Made by a program: the position numbers and the translations under genes. From Eurosta solidaginis (Eukaryota; Arthropoda; Insecta; Diptera; Tephritidae): 64,000 nucleotides of DNA. The stretch spans positions 133,725,689-133,789,688 of the forward strand of contig NC_090321.1 of the NCBI RefSeq assembly GCF_040869045.1. Reading direction: 5' to 3'. Below, piece by piece: positions 10,845 through 22,329 of this stretch (positions are counted from its first letter, which is position 1; each line of letters starts with the position of its first letter). The notes under the pieces were generated by a model. The model was not told the origin of the DNA and searched no databases. It was given only the letters and a program-made list of their open reading frames with translations.

Positions 10845-13800
10845 GTCATATCGAGACCCTTCCGGGATAATTTCTGGATGGTTTTCGGATCCCGCCGGGG
10901 TCATTTCGGGATAAATTTGGGACCCTTCCGGGATCATTTCTGTATAGTTTTCGTCGTGGTTATTTTGGAACATTTTCGGGACTATTCCGGGATCATTTCG
11001 GGACTATTTCGCGATAATTTTCGGACCCTTCCGGCATCATTTCTGGGTGGGTTTCGGGATCCGTCCGGCATCCCGTCGGGGTATTTTCGGGATAATTTGC
11101 GTAGCTTGGAGAGATAAATTCTTCATGGTTTCCGGGATCATTACGGGACTTTTTCGGGGTCATTTTGGGTCCCTTCCGGCATCATTTCTGGATGGTTTTC
11201 CGGATCCGTCCGGGATACCATTGTTGCCATTTCGGGGCTAATTTGGGATAATTTGGGGTATCTTCCGGCATCATTTCTGCATGGTTTTCGAGATCCGTCG
11301 GGGATCCCGTCGGGGTCATTTCGGAACTTTTTCGGGATCATTTGGGGTCCCTTCCGGCATCCTTTCTGGATGGTTTTCGGTATTCGCCCGGATCCCGTCT
11401 GGGTCATTTCGGGACTTTTTCTTGACTAATACGGTATCATTTGGAGACCCTTTCGGCATCATTTCTAGATGGCTTCCGGGATCCGTCCGGGAACACCTCA
11501 GGGTCATTTCGGGACTATTAGGGGATCATTTGAGGACCTTTCCGGTATCATTTCTGGATAGTTTTCGGGATCCGTCCGGGATTCCGTCGGGGTCATTTTG
11601 GGGCTTTTTCGGGATCATTTGGGGTACCTTCCGGCATCATTTCTGGATGGTTTTCGGGATTCGTCCGGGATCCCGTCGGGGTCATTTCAGGAATTTTTCG
11701 GGATCATTTGTGGTACCTTCCGGCATCGTTTCTAGATGGTTTTGGGAATCCGTCCGGGATCCCGTCGGGGTCATTTTGGGACTTTTTCGCGACTAATACG
11801 GGATCACTTAGGGACCCTTTCGGCATCATTTCTGGATGGTTTTCGGGATCCATCCGGGATCCCGTCAGGGTCATTTCTGGACTATTAGGGGATAATTTGG
11901 GGACCTTTCCGGAATCATTTCTGTATAATTTTCGGGATCCCGTCGGGGTCATTTCGGGACTTTTTCTCGACTAATGCGGGATAATTTGGGAACCCTTTCG
12001 GCATCATTTCTGGACGGTTTTCGGGATCCGTCCGGCATCCCGTCGGAGTATTTTCGGGATCATCTGCGTACCTGTGAGAGATAAATTCTTGATGACTTCC
12101 GGGATCATTACGGGACTTTTTCGGGGTCATTTTGGGTCCCTTCGGGCATCATTTCTGGGTGGTTTTCGGGATCCCTCCGCGATCCCGTCGGGGTCCTATC
12201 GGGACTATTTCGGGATGATTTGGGGTACATTCCGGCATCGTTTCTAGATGGTTGTTGGGATCCGTCCGGGATCCCGTCGGGGTCATCTCGTGACTTTTTC
12301 TCGACTAATGCGGGATCATTTGGGAACCCTTTCGGCATCATTTCTGGATGGTTTTCGTGATCCCGTCAGGGTCATTTCGGGACTATTAGGGGAGCATTGG
12401 AGGACCTTTCCGGCATCATTTCTGGATGGTTTTCGGGAACCGTCCGGGGTCATTTCGGGATCATTTGGAGTACCTTCCGGCATCATTTCTAGATGGTTTT
12501 CGGGTTCCGTCCGGGATCGCGTCGGGGTCATTTCGTGACTTTTTCTCGACTAATACGGGATCATTTTGGGACCCTTTCGGCATCATTTCTGGATGGTTTT
12601 CGGTATCCGTTCGGGATCCTTTCGGGGTCATTTCGGGACTTTTTCTGGATCATTTGGGGTCCCTTCCGGCATAACTTCTGGATGGTTCTATTGATCGGTC
12701 CGGGATCCCGCCGGGGTAATTTCGAGAACATTTGGGGTATTTTCCGGCATCATTTCTAGATGGTTTTCTGGATCCGTCCGGGATCCCGTCGGGTCATTTC
12801 GGGACTTTTTCTCGACTAATACGGGATAATTTGTGGACCCCTTCGGCATCATTTCGCGACTTTTTAGGGACTATTTCGGGATCATTTGGGGTATTTTCCG
12901 GCATAATTTCTGGATGGTTTTCGGGATCGGTCAGGAATCCCGTCGGGGTTATTTGGGGACTTTTTCGGGGCTAATACGGGGTTAAATGGGGAGCCTTTCG
13001 GCATCATTTCTGGATGGTTTTTGGGATCCGCACGATATCCCTTCGGGGTAATTTGGGGACTATTTCGAGATCATTTGGGAGTATTTTCCGGCATCATTTC
13101 TGTAAGGTTTTCGGGTTCCGTACGGGATCCCGTCGGGGTCATTTCTGTACTATTTCGGGATCATTTGGGATATTTTCCGGCATCATTTCTGTATGGTTTT
13201 CGGGATACGTCCGGGATCCCGTCGCGGTCATTTCGGGACTTTTTCGGGACTAATTCGGGATCATTTGGGGTATTTTCCGGCATAATTTCTGGATGGTTTT
13301 CGGGATCGCTCAGGAATCCGGTCGGGATCATTTCGCTACTTTTTCGTTACGAATACGGGATTATTTGGGGAGGCTTTCGGCATCATTTCTGGATGGTTTT
13401 CGGAGTCCGTACGGGATCCCGTCAGAGTCATTTCGGGACTTTTTCGGGATTATTTAAGGAAAGTTTTCAGGATTCGTCCGGGATTCCGTCAGGGTAATTT
13501 CTGGACTTTTCCGAGACTATTTCGGGATCAATTTGGGATCTTTCCAAGATCATTTCTGAATGGATTTCGGGATCCGTTCGAGATCCCGTCAGGGTCATAT
13601 CGGGAATTCTTCGGGACTATTTCGGGATCATTTATGGATTGTTTTCGGGATCCGTCCGGGATCCGTCGGGGTCATTTCGGAACTTTTTCAGGACTAATAC
13701 GGGATCATTTGGGGACCCTTCCGGCATCATTTATGGATGGATTTCGGGATCTGTACGGGAATCAATTAAGGTAATTTCGGGACTATTTGGGGATCATTTG

Positions 13801-14560
13801 GGGACCCTTTTGGGGTAATTTCGTTACTTTTTCTGTATTATTTCGGGATCATTTGGGAACCCTACCGGCATTATTTCTTGATAGTTTGCCGGATCCATCA
13901 GGGTCATTTCGGGACCATTTTGGGATCATTTGTGGACCCTCCCGAGATTATTTCTGGATCCGTGGTTGTTGTTGTTGTTGTAGCGATAAGGTTACTCCCC
14001 ACCCCCAAGTTCCATAAGGAGCTTGGGGTCACCAAAGCCTCGTCTGCTAGTGAAACGGGATTCGAAGCTCAAAGGTGACACCCTCCGCCCCCATCCTGGA
14101 TGCCGTAAGAGCCATTTCGGGATTTTTTTGTTACTTTTTCGGGATAGTTTTGGGGCCCTTCCGGGATCATTTCTGGATCCGTGCGGGATTTCATTGTGGT
14201 CATTTTCGGACTATTGCGGGGCCTTCAGGAATCATTTCTGTATGGTTCTCGCGATCCGTCGTGGATCCCCTCGGGGTCATTTCGGAACTTTTTCTAGACT
14301 ATGTCGAAATAATTTAGGGAACCTTCCTGGATATTTTCTGGATGGTTTTTGAGATCCGTCCGGGAGCCCGTCAGGGTCATTTCGGAACTTTTTCGGGACT
14401 ATTTCGGGATCATTTAGGTACCCTTCAGGGATCATTTCTGTGTAGTTCTCTGGATAAGTCTAGAATCGTGTCGTTGTCATTTCGGGTTTTTTTGGGATCC
14501 ATCCGCGATAGTGTCGGGGTCATTTTGTGGCTTTTTCTGTATAATTGTGGGATCATTTGG
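10845..14560 (+). repeat. Satellite-like array 1, ~90-100-bp CpG-rich unit
   Basis: Dozens of diverged head-to-tail units share ATCATTTCTGGATGGTTTTC, GGGATCCGTCCGGGATCCCG, TCGGGGTCATTTCGGGACTT and TTCGGGATCATTTGG. Length variants differ by an optional GACTAATACGG or GACTATTTCGG block. The unit itself is built from a CGGGATC/TTTCGGGA submotif. Few stops occur, so long spurious ORFs appear on both strands. The array lies inside a Helitron-like unit and is interrupted near 13958-14100 by other repeat sequence. Confidence 0.9.
13958..14100. repeat. Interspersed repeat inside satellite array 1
   Basis: A (GTT)n tract leads into GTAGCGATAAGGTTACTCCC and CACCAAAGCCTCGTCTGC. This breaks the satellite periodicity, which resumes after CACCCTCCGCCCCCATCCTG. 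It is probably a small insertion; the class is not determined. Confidence 0.5.
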
Positions 14561-14887
14561 GGATCCTATCAGGTTATCAGCTCATTTAGTTCTTTTTTTT
14601 ACTCAATTATAAATATAAAATGCATTAGACAGAAAAAAATGTTTAAACAGATAACTTATAAGCAGGCTACCGTGAATAGCCCACATATTTCATTTTCTCT
14701 TTGCGGACGGGGCCGCGGGTAAAGGCTAGTTATATTATAAATGGGAAAGTTTGGATGTTTGTATGTTTGTCCAGACGTTTGTCTTTGTGACTCAATCACT
14801 CAAGAACGGCAGAACCGATTTGGATGAAATTTGGCACGCGTATAGCCAATAGTCTAGAAGGATCTACTAGCTATATTTTTTTGAAAA

Positions 14888-14908
14888 GGGGGGGGGGGGG
14901 GGGGGGGG
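14888..14908 (+). repeat. Homopolymeric G21 tract
   Basis: An uninterrupted run of 21 G lies in the 5' leader of Helitron-like unit 2. The parallel copy near 15055 has only G6-7, so the run has expanded. It could form a quadruplex. Long homopolymers are also prone to assembly error. Confidence 0.8.
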
Positions 14909-15509
14909 TACCCGACCCCTAGGAACAGTTATAATTTAATTATTGTATTTTTTCGTCTTTGTGACTGAATCACGCCAGAACGGCTACACGGATTTTGATG
15001 AAATTTGGGACACAGACAATATTCTACTAGCGAAATTTTTTTCGAACATGGAAAGGGGGGTAGGGGACCCACGACCCCCTTCGAACAAATACTTTTTAAT
15101 AATTTTTACACATTATAACTTTACCTATACGGGCCTTCACCAATATTACAGATTCAATGGGTCAAATAAGTCGAGGGCTTACATAATGAGCAGTGACACC
15201 CTCCGTCCCCCCCTCCCCCTTCTCACCCCCTCTGATGTAAAATCTATAAATTGTTATAACTCAATATACATTTTCTCCTAAATCAATAGTTTTTGGTATC
15301 TGGCACATACAGATCAAGATCTAAACAATTTTGGAAAAACGATCAGTGGTCCTCTCCTTCTCCTCCCGTTGTCCGCCCTCCACCAATTGTTTTTATTAGC
15401 ACGCTTTTATTAGCTTTACCTGTATGTTTCTATGTAACTCTTCATTCGCTCCAACGCGCCTGCTGCCTTATAAACATGGTTTTATAATTAGCTTCACCTT
15501 ATTTGTAAT

Positions 15510-17120
15510 CCCGTTAGGGTCATATCGAGAGCCTTCCGGGATCATTTCTGGATGGTTTTCGGGATCCGTGCAGGATCCCGCCGGGGTCATTTCGGAACTT
15601 TTTCGGGACTATTTCGGGATCATTTTGGAACCCTTCCGGGATAATTTCTGTATAGTTTTCGGGATCCGTCCGGGATCCCGTCGGGGTTATTTTGGGACAT
15701 TTTCGGGACTATTCCGGGATAATTTCGGAACTATTTCGCGATCATTTGGGGACCCCTCCGGCATCAATTCTGGATGGGTTTCGGGATCCGTCCGGGATTC
15801 CGTCGGGGTATTTTCGGGATAATTTGCGTACCTTAGAGAGATAAATTCTTTACGTTTCCGGGATCACTACGGGACTTTGTCGGGGTCATTTTGGGTCCCT
15901 TCCGTAATAATTCTTGGATGGTTTTAGTGATCCGTCCGGGATCCCGTCGGGGTCATTTTGGGACTTTTGCTCGACTAATACGGGATCATTTGGGACCCTT
16001 TCGGCATCATTTCTGGATGGTTTTCAGGATCCGTCCGCGATCCCGTCAGGGTCATTTCGGGATAATTTGGGGTACCTACCGGCATCATTTCTGAATGGTT
16101 TTCGGTATCTGTCCAGGATCCCGTCGGGGTCATTTCGGGACTTTTTCAGGATCATTTAAGCATGGTGTTCAGGATCCGTCCGAGATGCCTTCAGGGTAAT
16201 TTATGGACTTTTCCGAGACTATTTCAGGATCATTTTGGGACCCTTCCAAGATCATTCCTGGATGGATTTCGGGATCTGTCCGTGATCCCGTTAGGGTCAT
16301 TTAAGGATCCGTTCGAAATCCCGTCAGGGTGATGTCGGGACTTCTTAGGGCCTATTTCGGGATAATTTTTGGATGGTTTTCGGGATCCGTCCGGGAGCCG
16401 GCCTGGGTCATTTCGGAACTTTTTCAGGGCTAATATGGGATAATTTGGGGACCCTTCCGGTATCACTTCTGGATGGATTTCGGGATCTGTACGGGAACCC
16501 ATCAGGGTAATTTCGGGACTTTTTCGGGACTATTTCGGGATCATTTGGAGACCCTTTAGGGGTCATTTCATGAGGGTAATTTGGCGACCCTTCCGAGGTC
16601 ATTTCTGGATCTGTCCGGGATGCCGTAGGAGTAATTTCGAGATTTGTTTGTTACTTTTTCGGGATCATTTCTGGATCCATGCGGGATACCATTGGGGTCA
16701 TTTCCGGACTATTTCGGAGTCATTTTGGTCTCGGAATCATTTCTGAATTGTTTTGGAGATACGTCGTGGATCCCCTCGGGGTCATTTCGGAACTTTTTCT
16801 GGACGATGTCGGGATAATTTAGAAACCCTTCCTGGATATTTTCTGTATGGTTTTTAAGATCCGTCCGGGAGACCGTCAGGGTCATTTCGGAACTTTTTCG
16901 GGACTATTTCGGGATCATTTTGGTACCCTTCAGGGATCATTTCTGTGTGGTTCTCTGGATAAGTCTAGAATCATCGTCGTTGTCATTTCGGGTTTTTTGG
17001 GACTATTCCGGGAGTTTTGGAGACCCTTCCGGGGCACTTCTGGATGGTTTTCGGGATGCGTCCGCGATAGCGTTGGGGTCATTTCGTGGCTTTTTCCGGA
17101 TAATTTTGGGATCATTTGGG
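15510..17120 (+). repeat. Satellite-like array 2, same ~90-100-bp unit
   Basis: Same unit and orientation as array 1, at less than half the length, in the same position within the Helitron-like unit. Flanking non-repeat sequences on both sides match those of array 1 closely. The two arrays therefore changed copy number after the units separated. Confidence 0.9.
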
Positions 17121-17329
17121 GATCCTATCAGGTTATCAGCTCATTTAGTTCTTTTTTTTACTCAATTACAAAAATAAAATGCATTAGACAGAAACAAATG
17201 TTTAAACAGATAACTTGATAACGCTAACGTGAATAGCCCATATATTTCCTTTTCTCTTTGCGGACGGGGCCGCGGGTAAAGGCTAGTTCACAAATAAATG
17301 AAATGAATGAAAATAAAAATCATCCATTA

Positions 17330-17720
17330 TGACAAAATAAAAAGATGGTTGGTGTCATGTGGGGACACATTTTAAGCAGGACATGCGTTATGTATATCGG
17401 GGTTGATTCTAGATAGCTAAGAGTTTAACCTATTACAGGTTGAGCTAGAGTGACGCGCATCTCCCTAGGGAGAATGCTTTCCTCTTCTGAAAGCTCAGGG
17501 TATTTCACTTTAAGAACGAGGTTCGCCGGGCATAGCACTCCGACGCCGTTTTGTGGATATCACTGAGGACCTGTTTGTACTTTTCTCCTACATACGACTG
17601 AGTTCTCAGGAGTTGGCGGAGCTAACGTCTTACGTCTCTGAGAGGCGGGACCTCTTCAATCAGATGTGTTGGGATGCCCAGGTTTATGAGTATTAAACAT
17701 AAGCTGTTTCTTCAGCATAC
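17330..17720 (-). mobile_element. Jockey-clade LINE 3' fragment (antisense)
   Basis: Minus-strand sequence matches the ORF2 C-terminal/3' part seen at 19640-20100 and 22330-22600 (ATGGTTGGTGTCA, GTTGAGCTAGAGTGACGCGC, CTCCCTAGGGAGA, TTCGCCGGGCATAGC). It is heavily mutated and contains no catalytic region. Confidence 0.65.
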
Positions 17721-18430
17721 AATTTTTCTCCCTCGGGACATGCTGTTCGCGTCCAAGCACGTCCCGCGGTTCACGCTCACGCGACTTACGGAATTACCTT
17801 TTGTGAGGTACCCCAGGTATGTATGTGCTTTAGCACAGTAATAAAAATTCTTGTATTTGGTTTTTGCTATATTTAGCAAATATAAATCGGTTTTTGCTAT
17901 ATTCAGCAATTATAGTCACTAACTTTTCCAAAGTTTAAATAAGTTAACACTTTTTAGCAGGGTTTTAATTACTTTCATTCCCTTTTTAATTTAATATAAA
18001 AATTCACAACAGCACTTTTGTTTGCGTCTCAAACTAAATTTTTATGTTGTATGACTGCGAAAAGGTAAAAATAAACCAACTGTTCTATTTCCAAAAATGT
18101 ACATAATTGTTAGTTACGACGGAAGAGCTTAACAAAATCAGGTAGCTTCCTGTATTCTAATTAGAAATAACATTATTGTTTAAAGTGAAAGAGCTAAATG
18201 AAGAGATGGTTTCCGCTCTATTGGAAATGCTTACAGCTAACTATTAAAATAACTTAAGCTATACATATTTTAACATAGTTAGAGCAATAGCTTTTACATG
18301 TACACTCAACAGCTTATCGTTAACATGATTTGAAGTTAGAATTTGAGTGTAAAAGAAATGAGAACAACGAAACGAAATAATTCCAATAAGAACTGAGAAT
18401 GATGATAATAAAAATTGGTAGTAGTCGTGT
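17721..18430. other. Non-coding stretch, nothing firm
   Basis: AT-rich, with a short duplicated phrase CGGTTTTTGCTATATT near 17857 and 17889. No coding or terminal-repeat signal. Confidence 0.4.
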
Positions 18431-18439
18431 GACATACTC

Positions 18440-19500
18440 ATGATGTTAAGAGAATATGTACTCGCGCACCTACGCCACCTTCTAGCAGCAATGCTGCCGA
18501 GAAGGCCACAGCAACTGTCCGCTATTGATAGCTCCAAGCTGCACCTCCAGATAACTTGGCCCCTCCAACCCATCACTACAATATACGTAGCATGGATAGA
18601 ATCAAAGCGGAGCACCAGCCTTTACCCCCGTCCCGTCTCGTTTTCCGGCACACGCACTCGCGTTGGAAGGAATCAACAAATCGTAGCCCCCCTCATCATG
18701 TTCTTCGTATGCCAGCTAAGAACATTTATGATCGCGACATCGGTTCAATGCAGTTCATGCCTTGGCCGATGCCACCTTCATGGATGGTCCGGCCTAAGCA
18801 ATGGCAACCCTTGGAGCGGCGCACTCATTGCATCGTGCTGCCAAAGCATATATAGGTACCAACCCGTCCAGCAGCAGTCGGACAGCACATAAAACAAAGG
18901 CTAAATGCTAAAGGCATGTCCACCCATATACGAGTATAATCGCCAGAGTAACGACTGCCACCAGTTGCACTTCAGAATTCTGTAACAAGTAACGGGTCAA
19001 CCGGAAAGATCGCGGAGATAGTTGATTACATGAATAAAAATAGTATCCGTATAGCCGCAATTCAAGAATCAAAGCTATCTTCCCGATCAGACCTCCGAAC
19101 TTGCAATGGGTACAACATCCACAGGGAAGATTTTAATCAGGGGTAATGCTGGAGGCCCTGCATTTATCACTCATCACACCAAGAAATACAGCCTATTTCA
19201 GCCCAACATCAGCCGCAGGGACAAAAGCTCAGAAAGTGAGGGCTTAACTATCCACTCAGGCGATCTTGATCTTGAAATAATTAACATCTATATTCCTGCT
19301 GGCCAAGCGACTATCGCCCAGATATCAGCGAACACCTCTGAAAAGCGGACTTTTTTATCAAAAAGTAACAGGGAAGACTGTAATAACCTTCACAAATCAA
19401 TCTTTGCACTCTTTCCATTCCGGCTGATGTCCGTCAAAGACGAGCGTGCGTTCTATAAGGTCACCGCTTCGCGCACGCACTACCCACAAATTGTCATCAA
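18440..19500 (+). pseudogene. Jockey-clade LINE: ORF1 end and endonuclease start
   Basis: ORF1's C-terminus has a PHD-like finger (TSVQCSSCLGRCHLHGWSGL). ORF2's apurinic/apyrimidinic-type endonuclease begins near 18990 with NSIRIAAIQESKLSSRSDL, where the E of the QE(S/T) motif is a catalytic residue. It continues with LTIHSGDLDLEIINIYIPAG. The remainder of the endonuclease is deleted: a short linker (KSIFALFPF, ERAFYKV) follows. Jockey LINEs copy themselves by target-primed reverse transcription; this copy is dead. Confidence 0.75.
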
Positions 19501-19640
19501 AGTCCTCTAAGGGGAGTCCAAGGAAACTGGCAGTTTCAACAGGGGCGGACCGTGGGGAGATTTAGGCATAGGTTCCACATTACAATTGAAAATATGGTTG
19601 GTGTAATATGGGTTCACATTACAAGCAGGACATCTATTAC
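19501..19640 (-). mobile_element. Jockey-clade LINE 3' end, short copy
   Basis: Minus-strand sequence with GGGGAGTCCAAGGAAACTGG and TTTCAACAGGGG parallels the same 3' region starting at 19700 and the plus-strand 3' end at 27050-27250. It sits back-to-back with the sense Jockey fragment. Confidence 0.65.
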
Positions 19641-21125
19641 GTATACTGTTATTGTTGTAGCAGTGCGTCGTCCCATCCAATAGCTGCGACCAATCACATC
19701 ACATGGTCATCAATGTCCTCTAGCGGGAGTCCAAGGAAACTCGCTGTTTCAACAGGGGTTGACCATAAAGCGAGGGGTGTTAGAGGATTTGGTTCCACAA
19801 TACAGTGAAAGAGATGGTTGGTGTCAAAAGTTTAGCCTTTACAGTACCTAGATCGAAGTTGAGCTAGAGTACGCGCGTTTCCCTAGGGAGAGTGCGTTCC
19901 TCCTCTGCTAGTTTTGGGTATTGTTCTTTAAGCACTGGATTCACCGGGCAATCCCCGGCATAGAGGTCCGACGCCTGTTTGTGGATTTCACTGAGGACTT
20001 GCTTGTACTTTTTAGGTTCATACGGCTGTATTCTGAGGTGCCGTATTTCCTCATAATGCTTACGGAGATGATTCCTTAAGCCCCTGGGGGATGTAGGCTC
20101 ATCAATCAGATGTCTGGATGCCCGGGTTTCTGGGTATTCAACAGAAACTGTTTGGTTAGCATTTCATTTCTCTCCCTAATGGGGAGTATTATCACCTCAT
20201 TATGTAGACGGTGTTCAGGGGACATAAGAAGACAGCTCATGGCTGTTATGAGGGCAGTATTATGGCAGGCCTGTAGCTGCATCCAGTGAGTATTCTTTAG
20301 GCTTGGCGACCATATCGGGGACGTGTAGCATGCAATGCTGGCCAATTGCTTTGTAAGTGGTAATGAGCGTTTCTTTAACTTTACCCCAAGTATTGCCAGC
20401 AAGAGATTTGAGGATTTTATTACGGGTCTGGAAAGTGCATTGACGTGGATGTTCAAAATGGTCGACATTTGGGACGTCGATGTTGTAAATAAGGTCGCCG
20501 ATGATTTAATTGGTGACAATGTCAGGCTTCGCGAGGCGAAGAAACTGGAGATATCAGGGAGATAGCCGTTTATTTTGTTACAAAGCTCATCGATCTGTGG
20601 GCCTGGGCCTGTGTCCATTATTGTGTAGTCATCGGCGTAGGAAACGATAATGAATCATTCTGGTGGTGAAGGTAGCTTTGATATGAAGAAGTGAAACAAA
20701 ATTGGGGATAGGACACCACCCTGTGGCACCCCTTGTTTAATTCTTCTTGCTTTGGATGTTGCCTTCCTGAATTGCACCGATGCCTGCCGACCAGACAGAT
20801 AATTTGCGGTCAACCTTTTAAGACTTGGGGGAAGGGGAGACCATTCCAGTTCTTGCAGTAACGTCCATGGTTGACCGTATCAAAAGCAACGAGTACTATC
20901 CTATGGTGGGGGTTTTGATTTAATCCGCAATTTATCTGAGTATTAATGGCATTTAGCGGCGTGGTTTTGCTATGTAGCTAGCTACAAATTTGCTTTAAAG
21001 TAGGGTAGCAGAATGACTTCAAGTGTCTTGGCTACTGGCGATAGGAGAGATATCGGGCGATAAGAATCTGCTATGTTAGCTAGTTTCCCAGGCTTTAGTA
21101 GCGCGACCACTTTGGCCATTTTCCA
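19641..21125 (-). pseudogene. Jockey-clade LINE: reverse transcriptase to 3' end
   Basis: From right to left on the minus strand: degraded fingers/palm, then MDTGPGPQIDELCNKINGYL (just after the catalytic YADD-like site near 20620-20640), SRSLTLSPIKSSATLFTT, a thumb region with YTSPIWSPSLKNTHW, and PIRERNEMLTKQFLLNTQKP. A damaged C-terminal zinc-finger region and a (CAA)n-type tail follow, read here as TTGTTGTTGTAG at 19648. The 5' part is truncated near 21125. Several stops interrupt it. Confidence 0.8.
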
Positions 21126-21413
21126 TTTTTCCATATATAATTTTATTTTTTTGTTTTTACTTGACTGCTTTCACACGCGACTTTTCCGCAGCACGACCAC
21201 GCACTATTGAGACAACTTTTCTAATGAACTTCTGAGTTTCGGTTAAATCTTCACATACCCGTATCTAAGCGGAATTCCCTACATTTCACTCAAACACACC
21301 ACACACACATACGTGCTTTGCTTTCGTTTTTCCACATGCACACACCCACGCATGCGCTTTCGTTTCGTCACTTGTAAACGCCCACGCATGCGCGTAGCAG
21401 TATCCTTCCACTA
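21126..21413. other. Non-coding linker with a short GC repeat
   Basis: CCCACGCATGCGC occurs twice (about 21346 and 21382) in a CA-rich context. No gene was recognised. Confidence 0.4.
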
Positions 21414-22320
21414 ATGCTGCGCAACACGTCCAGATACCGGGATTACGATACTTTTGCACAGAATGCATATGGTTTGGTTGCTGGTGATGTTTTTGCCGTT
21501 AAGGCTGGCGTAACAGCTAGGACGCAACTGCTGTTGTGGCTCTGGGACTGGACGTCCTTGGGTAAGCATTGGGGTACCCGGTGTGTTTGGGCTTGCGGCC
21601 TGGCAACATGGCGCTATGAAACCCGTCGGGGGATTGCCGTCGCGGAGACCAGAACATCTAGGAAAGTGGTACCGTCAAAGGCAGGAGCTGCATTGGGTGG
21701 ATGTCGCACACATATATATTCTGTGCTGGCAAGCGGTGCAAAAGGAGGTAGGGACTAAGAGTCTGTTTCCCTGACCTACACGATTGCTGCTGGAAAAGAG
21801 AGAGGAAGAAGACGGGGGCGGGGGATGATGGTCGGCATTGCTACCGACTCTACTACGGAGATAGCAGTTATGAGTGGGAGCGGCCGTATGAGCTGGTGGC
21901 GCCGTAGGGCGCGAGCAGCAGCGGGTACTTGTGGCTTGCTGAGCAGCAGAGCTGCTGGAAGGTAGTGGGAGCCACAAAAGATTTATAAAAGTTGCGAGGA
22001 CGTCGGGTTTTGGGATCTGGCCCAGAGCAACCTGTCCGATGCAGCCATCCCTTGCACCTGACACACTGACAAGAGTATGACCGTCCTAAAAAGATTATTT
22101 TCCGACAAACGCAGCAAAGCCATTTCTCAGGACCGGGGACGGGAGAAGGACCCGGATTGGGTTCGATATCTCCTGGAGCAGGAGAGTATGGCGCCGTCCC
22201 GCTGCAAGGATCTGCTGGGTGGATGACAATTTGTGGGAGGGACGCAACAAATTAAATGGGCTTACACTGAAATGACAGCCTTTGGCCGATAAAAATCCCA
22301 AGTCGCTCCGGTACATAGAA
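21414..22320 (-). pseudogene. Jockey-clade LINE ORF1 fragments with PHD-like fingers
   Basis: The minus strand encodes pieces of ORF1 (Gag-like): a finger region around 22040-22130 (SVSGARDGCIGQVALGQIPK in one frame), a Pro/Ser-rich linker, and a second finger segment CATSTQCSSCLWRYHF, matching the plus-strand ORF1 at 18700. The direction agrees with the neighbouring antisense ORF2 fragments. Frameshifts are frequent. Confidence 0.6.
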
Positions 22321-22329
22321 CCGGCTGCC

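Larger units (their letters stand above)
10551..14729 (+). mobile_element. Helitron-like unit 1 with satellite body
   Basis: From about 10552 the sequence parallels 15230 onward (shared ATTTTGGAAAAACGATC and AGCACGCTTTTATTAG), through a tandem array, to a common 3' end: TTTGCGGACGGGGCCGCGG then GTAAAGGCTAG. A GC-rich short hairpin a few bases before CTAG, followed by T, fits a Helitron 3' terminus (CTRR with A/T insertion). No Rep/helicase gene is present, so it is non-autonomous. Its 5' end is missing or displaced by the BEL-like element. Confidence 0.65.
14730..17286 (+). mobile_element. Helitron-like unit 2 (~2.56 kb, both ends visible)
   Basis: The unit starts directly after the CTAG of unit 1 with TTATATTATAAATGGGAAAG, like the 5' region of many insect Helitrons. 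Two related leader repeats follow (14782 and 14955: GTCTTTGTGACT...AGAACGGC...GATGAAATTTGG). Then come a linker shared with unit 1, a tandem array and the same hairpin plus CTAG end (17283-17286). There is no ORF for a Rep/helicase. The canonical 5' TC is not evident, so the exact start is uncertain. Confidence 0.65.

Noticed and set aside
10878..13497. Long ORFs (up to ~170 codons) in several frames of the satellite arrays, with DPSGIPSGSF-like repeats
   Set aside because: The tandem unit lacks stops in several frames on both strands, so ORFs arise automatically. There is no start context, codon bias or conserved end.
14640..17220. Units 1 and 2 of the 10.5-17.3 kb block as LTRs of one retrotransposon
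   Set aside because: The shared flanks enclose tandem arrays rather than coding sequence, lack TG/CA ends, and finish with a hairpin-CTAG as in Helitrons.
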